From Acinetobacter qingfengensis (GTDB taxonomy: Bacteria > Pseudomonadota > Gammaproteobacteria > Pseudomonadales > Moraxellaceae): a stretch of DNA of 64,000 nucleotides. A model generated the notes under the pieces. The model did not search any database. It saw only the letters and a list, made by a program, of their open reading frames with translations, and was not told where the DNA came from. Positions 58,578 through 64,000 of the stretch are shown here, one piece after another (position 1 is the first letter of the stretch; each line of letters begins with the position of its first letter). Position numbers and translations under genes: made by a program. The stretch is from contig NZ_VXKN01000003.1 in the NCBI RefSeq assembly GCF_008693185.1, forward strand, positions 124,001 to 188,000, read 5' to 3'.

Positions 58578-59363
58578 TTAAATCGACTCAATAAATCCCT
58601 TTAACACCTGAGTAAACTTTTCAGATTGTTCGATATTGGAAAGATGCGATGCATTGATTAGCACCAACTGGCTATCAACGATGCGTTGCTGCATAAATGT
58701 TGCATCCGTAATTGTTGTCACTGGATCCATTGCTCCGGCAATAATCAGAACCGGAAGGTTCATTTGAGATAACTGTTCACTGACATCAGCATTTGCCAAA
58801 GCACGACAGGCATTAGCATAACCCTGTAGAGAAGTATCTCTTAAAGATTGAATAGTCCGTTGTGCCAACACACTATTTTCATAATCAAACTGTTCGCTGA
58901 ACCAGCGGGTATGTGTACTTTTAGCAATATCCTGTAAACCATTTTGTTCAACACTGTCTGCACGAGAATTCCATGCGGCAGTTGTGCCGATTTTTGCTGC
59001 AGAGTTTGCAACAGTAATGCTATAAAAACGTAATGGCGTATAAATTCCAAGCCACAATCCAGTAATACCCCCCATCGAAATACCACAAAAATGGGCATGC
59101 TCAACCTGTAAAGTATCTAGAATATCTAGTACATCCTCACCCAGATTTTTTAAGGTTGTTGCTGAGATAACATCACTTTCTCCATGACCACGGGTGTCAT
59201 AACTAATGATAAAATACTGATCTTTTAATGCTGCAATCTGCTCAGCCCACATATTTTTATCTGTTCCTAGCGAATTGGAAAACACAATTGCCGGATGGCT
59301 AGGTTGACCATAAGTCGCTACAGATAATTTTTTCCCTTGGCGATTGGTAATCGTGATACTCAC
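58578..59363 (-). CDS. pcaD: 3-oxoadipate enol-lactonase
   Basis: This 261-residue alpha/beta hydrolase has the nucleophile elbow FCGISMGGITGLW (Ser), the acid in GAMDPVTTI, and NASHLSNIEQ (His). It opens beta-ketoadipate enol-lactone to beta-ketoadipate. It starts with GTG overlapping the pcaB stop (GTGA), with an AAGGAG site seven bases upstream inside pcaB, so it is translationally coupled. Confidence 0.95.
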   Translation of the reverse strand: MSITITNRQGKKLSVATYGQPSHPAIVFSNSLGTDKNMWAEQIAALKDQYFIISYDTRGHGESDVISATTLKNLGEDVLDILDTLQVEHAHFCGISMGGITGLWLGIYTPLRFYSITVANSAAKIGTTAAWNSRADSVEQNGLQDIAKSTHTRWFSEQFDYENSVLAQRTIQSLRDTSLQGYANACRALANADVSEQLSQMNLPVLIIAGAMDPVTTITDATFMQQRIVDSQLVLINASHLSNIEQSEKFTQVLKGFIESI

Positions 59364-60715
59364 TTTGCCACTCCTTTTGCCTCAGCTAGAACTGCATCTA
59401 TCTGTGCTTGAATATTACCCAGATATGTTGTAGGTCTAAAAATTTCCTCAATTTTTTCTTTGGAAAAAATCTTTTTGATCTCATCCAATTCCTGTACAAC
59501 ATCTTGTAAATGACGTTGTTGTTGTATGGCTTGTTGACAAGCTGTTTCAATCAAGTGATGTGCATTCAAACGTCCGATTTCTGGTGCCAAAGCCATCATT
59601 ACTGCTTCTGCCATAATCAAACCCTGCGTCATATCAAGATTACGTTGTATCGCATCGACATTAACCTGTAAGCCCGACAATACTTCTTCTGTTCGTATTA
59701 AAGCACCAGCGCACAACTGAAAAATTTCAGGAATGGACAGCCATTCTGCATGCCATCCTCCCAAACTACGTTCATGCTCTTGTACCATGCTTTGGTACAC
59801 ACTACACATCAATGCCGGTACTCGATTGGCTGCTGCCAATACTGATGCTGCTGCCACTGGGTTACGCTTGTGTGGCATAGTAGAAGATCCACCACGACCT
59901 TTTGCATCAGGCTCAAAAAGTTCGGCAATTTCAGTTTGCATCATCAATGACCAATCTCGTGCCATTTTTCCCAAATTACCAACAATAATGGCCAGTGTAG
60001 CAGCCAATTCAACAACACGATCACGTTCACCATGCCATGTGCATGCTGGTTCATTCAGATCTAATTGTCGTGCAAATGCAGTAACCACTGAAGAACCTTG
60101 ATCTAGCAAAGATGCTAGCGAACCAACAGCACCACCTAGTTGTATAGTAAGCACACGAGATTTTAATTGTGTTATACGTTGCAAATCTCGTCCCAAAGCA
60201 CTTGCCCAACGGGCAAATTTATGGCCGAGTGTGATAGGTAAAGCCTGTTGTAACCATGTACGTCCGATCATCACCTGATCACGATATTGCTCTGCCTGAT
60301 GCAAGGCAATCTGATAACTTTGTTGTAAATGTTGTTCAATAATTTCAAGTGCAGCACGGCATTGTAAGATGGTCGCTGTATCAATGATATCCTGACTGGT
60401 TGCGCCCCAATGTACATAACGGGCAGCATCCGTATCAACAGACTGAACTGCAGCCGTCCATTGCTTTACAAATGGAATAGCAATATTTCCAGCTAGACCA
60501 GCAGCGACTGCCAGACTGTCTTGATCCAGAACGTCTACACCTTGTTTTGCCACCTGAGTGATAACTGCCGCTACAGCGTGCGGAATTACACCCACCTGCG
60601 CCTGCGCCTGCGCCAAAGCTGCTTCCGCCTGAATCATATAACCCAGCATGCTGGTATCACTAAAAATTTCAGTAACTTCAGGCTGATAAAACAGGCTGGC
60701 GTATAGCTGGCTCAT
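59360..60715 (-). CDS. pcaB: 3-carboxy-cis,cis-muconate cycloisomerase
   Basis: This 451-residue fumarase/aspartase-superfamily enzyme has VHWGATSQDIIDTA, LGGAVGSLASL and the signature GGSSTMPHKRNPVAA. It lactonises 3-carboxymuconate. It starts two bases after pcaF and overlaps pcaD by four bases. Confidence 0.96.
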   Translation of the reverse strand: MSQLYASLFYQPEVTEIFSDTSMLGYMIQAEAALAQAQAQVGVIPHAVAAVITQVAKQGVDVLDQDSLAVAAGLAGNIAIPFVKQWTAAVQSVDTDAARYVHWGATSQDIIDTATILQCRAALEIIEQHLQQSYQIALHQAEQYRDQVMIGRTWLQQALPITLGHKFARWASALGRDLQRITQLKSRVLTIQLGGAVGSLASLLDQGSSVVTAFARQLDLNEPACTWHGERDRVVELAATLAIIVGNLGKMARDWSLMMQTEIAELFEPDAKGRGGSSTMPHKRNPVAAASVLAAANRVPALMCSVYQSMVQEHERSLGGWHAEWLSIPEIFQLCAGALIRTEEVLSGLQVNVDAIQRNLDMTQGLIMAEAVMMALAPEIGRLNAHHLIETACQQAIQQQRHLQDVVQELDEIKKIFSKEKIEEIFRPTTYLGNIQAQIDAVLAEAKGVAK

Positions 60716-60717
60716 GG

Positions 60718-61923
60718 TCAGACTCTCTCAATAATCAAAGCAATACCTTGTCCAACACCGATACACATTGAGCATAAAGCATATTTCCCCTGAACTTTTT
60801 CCAGTTGATTTAATGCAGTGATAACCAGTCGTGCACCTGATGCGCCTAGTGGATGCCCCAAAGCAATCGCACCACCATTTGGATTAACACGCGTGTCATC
60901 ATCAGCTAATCCCAGATCACGTGTACATGCCAATGCCTGAGCAGCAAAAGCCTCATTTAGTTCAATCACATCCATCTGATCCAAATTCAGATTGGCAAAT
61001 TTTAATAATTTCTTAATTGCTGGCGCTGGCGCAAAACCCATAATACGTGGCTCTATACCGATTGTAGTCGCTGCAACAATTTTGGCACGAGGGGTTAGAT
61101 GATATCGTTGTACTGCTTCATCGGAAGCAATTAATAATGCAGCGGCACCATCATTAATGCCAGATGCGTTACCGGCAGTTACCGTACCATCAGCTTTCAC
61201 TACCGGTTTTAATCGGGACAAAGTTTCCAGTGTGGTCGATGCACGTGGATGCTCATCCTGATCGACAATAATCGCATCACCTTTTTTTTGGGCAATTGCT
61301 ACTGGAATAATTTCTTTTTCAAAAAAACCATTACTTTGTGCTACAGCAGTACGTTGCTGACTTCGCAATGCAAATTGATCCTGATCTTCCCGACTTACAT
61401 TAAACTGTTCAGCCACGTTTTCTGCTGTTTGTGGCATGGTATCAACACCATACAATTGTTTTAGCTTGGGATTAATAAAGCGCCAACCCATTGTTGTATC
61501 TTCAATTTTCTGACTACGGCCAAATGCTGTTTCAGCCTTACCCATCACATAGGGTGCACGGCTCATACTTTCAACACCACCCGCTACAATCAGGGTTGCT
61601 TCGCCTGCTTTAATCGCTCGCGCAGCAATGGCAATAGCGTCCAGTGACGAACCGCATAAGCGATTGACTGTGGTTGCAGGAACTTGATCAGGCATCCCTG
61701 CCAGTAAAGCAGACATACGGGCAACATTACGATTATCCTCACCAGCCTGATTAGCACAGCCATAAATCACATCATCCACTTTCGTCCAGTCAATATCAGG
61801 ATGGCGCTGCATTAAAGCCTGAATTGGAATTGCACCTAAATCATCTGTACGCACACCAGCAATTCCACCTGCATAACGCCCAAATGGCGTACGAATTGCA
61901 TCAATAATATAAGCGTTACTCAT
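60718..61923 (-). CDS. pcaF: 3-oxoadipyl-CoA thiolase
   Basis: This 401-residue thiolase has NRLCGSSLDAIAIAA (acylated Cys), NGGAIALGHPLGASGAR (His) and the second Cys in LCSMCIGVGQG. It splits beta-ketoadipyl-CoA to acetyl-CoA and succinyl-CoA, the last step of the pathway. It lies 37 bases after pcaJ. Confidence 0.96.
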   Translation of the reverse strand: MSNAYIIDAIRTPFGRYAGGIAGVRTDDLGAIPIQALMQRHPDIDWTKVDDVIYGCANQAGEDNRNVARMSALLAGMPDQVPATTVNRLCGSSLDAIAIAARAIKAGEATLIVAGGVESMSRAPYVMGKAETAFGRSQKIEDTTMGWRFINPKLKQLYGVDTMPQTAENVAEQFNVSREDQDQFALRSQQRTAVAQSNGFFEKEIIPVAIAQKKGDAIIVDQDEHPRASTTLETLSRLKPVVKADGTVTAGNASGINDGAAALLIASDEAVQRYHLTPRAKIVAATTIGIEPRIMGFAPAPAIKKLLKFANLNLDQMDVIELNEAFAAQALACTRDLGLADDDTRVNPNGGAIALGHPLGASGARLVITALNQLEKVQGKYALCSMCIGVGQGIALIIERV

Positions 61924-61960
61924 GTCCTTTTTATCCTTTATTTTCCATTAATAAGGTGTT

Positions 61961-62608
61961 TTATGTAGCATCCATCAATCTGGCACCGGTTAAATTTTGC
62001 AATTGTTCAAAACTTAATCCTTGAACCATTTCTATGACCTTTAAACCATTTTCCGTGACATCAATAATGCACAAATCGGTATAGATACGATCTACACATT
62101 GCAACCCTGTCGCAGGATAAGTCAATTGTTCAACAATTTTAAAATCACCTTGTTTGGTCACATGTTCTGTAGTGATATAAACTTTTTTGGCACCAACTGC
62201 CAAATCCATTGCACCACCTACTGATGGAATGGCATCTTTGGCACCAGTATGCCAATTGGCCAGATCACCATTTTCGGCAATTTGAAAAGCACCAAGTACA
62301 GCAATGTCCAAATGTCCACCTCTCATCATGGCAAAAGAATCACCATGATGGAAGAAACATCCACCTGACTGTAACGTCACATATTCCTTTCCTGCATTGA
62401 TTAATTCAGGGTCCTCTTCCCCTTTGTTAGGGGGGGGACCAAAAGCCAATACTCCATTTTCAGAATGTAAGAACACTTCCTTATCTTTGGATAAATAATT
62501 AGCGATTCGGGTTGGCAGACCAATCCCTAAATTGACATAACTACCTTCTGGAATATCCTTGGCAACACGTGCAGCAATTTGATCACGGCTTAATTTTTGA
62601 TAGCTCAT
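61961..62608 (-). CDS. pcaJ: 3-oxoadipate CoA-transferase beta subunit
   Basis: This 215-residue CoA-transferase beta chain has NLGIGLPTRIANYL, the catalytic Glu in LHSENGVLAFGP, and GGHLDIAVLGAFQI. It transfers CoA from succinyl-CoA to beta-ketoadipate together with PcaI. A run of eight C bases (coding strand) at 62430-62437 encodes the Pro stretch after FG. A GGGAGAG ribosome binding site is present; the gap to pcaI is 18 bases. Confidence 0.95.
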   Translation of the reverse strand: MSYQKLSRDQIAARVAKDIPEGSYVNLGIGLPTRIANYLSKDKEVFLHSENGVLAFGPPPNKGEEDPELINAGKEYVTLQSGGCFFHHGDSFAMMRGGHLDIAVLGAFQIAENGDLANWHTGAKDAIPSVGGAMDLAVGAKKVYITTEHVTKQGDFKIVEQLTYPATGLQCVDRIYTDLCIIDVTENGLKVIEMVQGLSFEQLQNLTGARLMDAT

Positions 62609-62626
62609 TTTTGCTCTCCCGATTTT

Positions 62627-63283
62627 TTAAACCTTTACCACGTGTTTTACAAAAATACCCGGTGTTATCACTTCTTCCGGATCAAGATCTCCCAGATCGA
62701 CCACTTGCGATACCTGGGCAATACTACATTTGGCTGCCATCGCCATAATTGGGCCAAAATTACGGGCTGATTTACGATAAATCAGATTACCCCAACGATC
62801 ACCTTTATAAGCTTTGATTAAAGCAATATCTGCATGAATTGGATATTCCAGTACGTAATGTTTCCCTTCAATTTCACGAGTTTCTTTGCCTTCCGCCAAC
62901 ACTGTACCAAATCCAGTTGGTGTATAAACTGCTCCTAATCCCATACCAGCAGCTTGAATACGACATGCCAGATTACCTTGAGGAACGACCTCAAGTTCAA
63001 TTTTTCCACTACGATATAATTCATCAAAAATGTAGGAATCAGCCTGACGTGGAAACGAACATAAAATCTTTTTCACAGCACCAGTGGACAATAATTTCGC
63101 CAAACCGTAATCTCCATTACCAGCGTTATTACTAACGATGGTCAGGTCTTTTCGGCCAAGTTCGATTAGCCCATCAATCAATTCAGCGGGCTGCCCTGCT
63201 GAACCAAAGCCACCGATCAGGATCGTTGCACCATCCTGAATCTGTGATAATGCACCTGTTAATGAGGTGATTTTGTTGATCAT
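62627..63283 (-). CDS. pcaI: 3-oxoadipate CoA-transferase alpha subunit
   Basis: This CoA-transferase alpha chain of 218 residues has ILIGGFGSAGQPAELID, VSNNAGNGDYGLAKL and an acid-rich central region ending RKSARNFGPIMAMAAK. It is the first gene of the supraoperon. Start: the ATG at 63281-63283 has GGAG six bases upstream. A GTG four codons earlier lies over that ribosome binding site and is less likely. The promoter and PcaU site lie in the 261-base gap to pcaU. Confidence 0.95.
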   Translation of the reverse strand: MINKITSLTGALSQIQDGATILIGGFGSAGQPAELIDGLIELGRKDLTIVSNNAGNGDYGLAKLLSTGAVKKILCSFPRQADSYIFDELYRSGKIELEVVPQGNLACRIQAAGMGLGAVYTPTGFGTVLAEGKETREIEGKHYVLEYPIHADIALIKAYKGDRWGNLIYRKSARNFGPIMAMAAKCSIAQVSQVVDLGDLDPEEVITPGIFVKHVVKV

Positions 63284-63438
63284 TTTCTGCTCCACTGCAA
63301 AACATTTCCAGAATCGGGGAGATCAAAGCTAAATTGTAGGTTTAAATGACGATAGCAATTCCAACTATTTTACTTTACATTCCCTTTGCTGCATTTTTGA
63401 TAAATTTCAATTAATTTACCAGTGATTTTTTTCTTTTA

Positions 63439-63475
63439 TGTTCGATTAATAGTAAACTAATACGACTATCGAACA
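63439..63475. promoter_or_regulatory. PcaU-type operator in the pcaU-pcaI intergenic region
   Basis: TGTTCGAT (63439-63446) and ATCGAACA (63468-63475) are perfect inverted arms 21 bases apart. IclR-type PcaU and PcaR sites contain GTTCGAT, and a palindromic pair lies in the same intergenic region in A. baylyi. The third, direct repeat described there was not clearly found here. Confidence 0.7.
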
Positions 63476-63544
63476 ATTCTTTATTCAGTAAATTTGCATT
63501 AAATTGCTGCTGTTCTATCTTTATTTAACACAGGATTGTCGTAT

Positions 63545-64000
63545 ATGATTGAAAAAAAACGACTTCAAAATCCGGACAATAGAAAAACTATTCGCCATGA
63601 AGACTTTATCGCAGGGATTGCCAAGGGTATGGCTATTCTGGATAGTTTTGGTACAGATCGACATCGTATGAATATTTCTATGGCAGCTGAACGTACTGGT
63701 TTAACCCGCGCCGCTGCCCGCCGTCATTTATTAACGTTAGAATATTTAGGCTATCTTGAATCAGATGGGCATTTTTTTTATTTAACCCCCAAAGTTTTAA
63801 AATTTTCAGGTGCGTATCTGGGTGCTGCCTATTTACCGAAAATTTCACAATCTTTATTAAACTTATTAACTAATCAAACATCACAAATTTATTCGGTAAT
63901 GGTACTAGATGGTTTTGAAGCCATCACCATTGCGCGTAGTGCAGCACACCAACAAACTGATCGGGTTAATCCTTATGGATTACATCTGGGGAATCGCTTG
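63545..64000 (+). CDS. pcaU: IclR-family regulator of the pca-qui operon (cut by window edge)
   Basis: The 152 visible codons have an N-terminal IclR winged helix with FIAGIAKGMAILDSFG and MAAERTGLTRAAARRHLLTLEYLGYL (cited as GLTRAAARRHL). The first part of the effector domain (VMVLDGFEAITIARS) follows. The frame is open at the window end. It is divergent from pcaI with the operator between them, as in A. baylyi, where PcaU activates with protocatechuate and represses without it. Confidence 0.93.
   Translation, partial: MIEKKRLQNPDNRKTIRHEDFIAGIAKGMAILDSFGTDRHRMNISMAAERTGLTRAAARRHLLTLEYLGYLESDGHFFYLTPKVLKFSGAYLGAAYLPKISQSLLNLLTNQTSQIYSVMVLDGFEAITIARSAAHQQTDRVNPYGLHLGNRL

Overview
The window is AT-rich chromosomal DNA of a gamma-proteobacterium, most probably an Acinetobacter species. 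The main support is the pca-qui catabolic supraoperon at 49-64 kb, whose gene order (pcaU divergent from pcaIJFBDKCHG-quiBCXA) is the arrangement known from Acinetobacter baylyi. A DcaP-type porin, the PilGHIJ-ChpA twitching chemosensory cluster and the lldPRD-dld lactate operon agree with this. No insertion sequence, prophage, CRISPR array or rRNA was seen. The species cannot be named from the sequence alone.

Layout. 1-4.3 kb: 5' part of thiE (cut by the window edge), then an ABC ATPase/permease pair divergent from the periplasmic esterase tesA. 4.5-6.8 kb: a TonB-dependent siderophore receptor behind a near-ideal Fur box. 6.8-12.4 kb: L/D-lactate utilisation operon lldP-lldR-lldD-dld (minus strand) with two matching LldR-type operators upstream. 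12.4-14.3 kb: hemE and a DUF817 membrane protein. 14.5-19 kb: L,D-transpeptidase, DcaP-like porin and a Bcr/CflA-type efflux pump. 19.2-25 kb: a FUSC/YccS-like membrane protein, a YcxB-like protein, and a Fur-boxed PepSY-TM/diflavin reductase fusion. 25.2-25.6 kb: a tRNA Val-Asp-Asp-Val operon with a strong promoter. 25.7-28.7 kb: DUF454, DUF1853, entericidin lipoprotein, dapE. 28.7-37.8 kb: type IV pilus chemosensory operon pilG-pilH-pilI-pilJ-chpA-cheW-like. 37.9-40.6 kb: pdxA-rsmA-apaH. 40.7-49 kb: mixed single genes (PLP enzyme, DUF4260, HI0933-type flavoprotein, TM-helix-repeat channel, a tiny membrane ORF, fpr with a divergent LysR regulator, upp). 49-64 kb: quinate/shikimate and protocatechuate degradation.

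How the genes work together. The qui genes encode exported or membrane proteins that should convert quinate and shikimate to protocatechuate outside the cytoplasm (QuiA PQQ dehydrogenase, QuiB type I dehydroquinase with a signal peptide, QuiC dehydroshikimate dehydratase, QuiX porin). PcaK then imports the product. PcaHG, PcaB, PcaC, PcaD, PcaIJ and PcaF take it through beta-ketoadipate to acetyl-CoA and succinyl-CoA, and PcaU provides induction. The lactate operon feeds electrons from both lactate enantiomers to quinones. Two iron-responsive loci (receptor at 4.6 kb, reductase at 22.2 kb) may act in the same ferric-siderophore uptake and release route, although no siderophore synthesis genes lie nearby.

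The observations I rate highest are the PepSY-TM/flavodoxin/FNR fusion, which could carry electrons from cytosolic NADPH to the periplasm, the paired LldR operators, an unlisted 44-residue membrane ORF with a strong ribosome binding site, and a terminator-like hairpin inside the supraoperon between quiX and quiA. Most of the window is otherwise ordinary Acinetobacter core genome. Nothing here is clearly a wholly unknown system.
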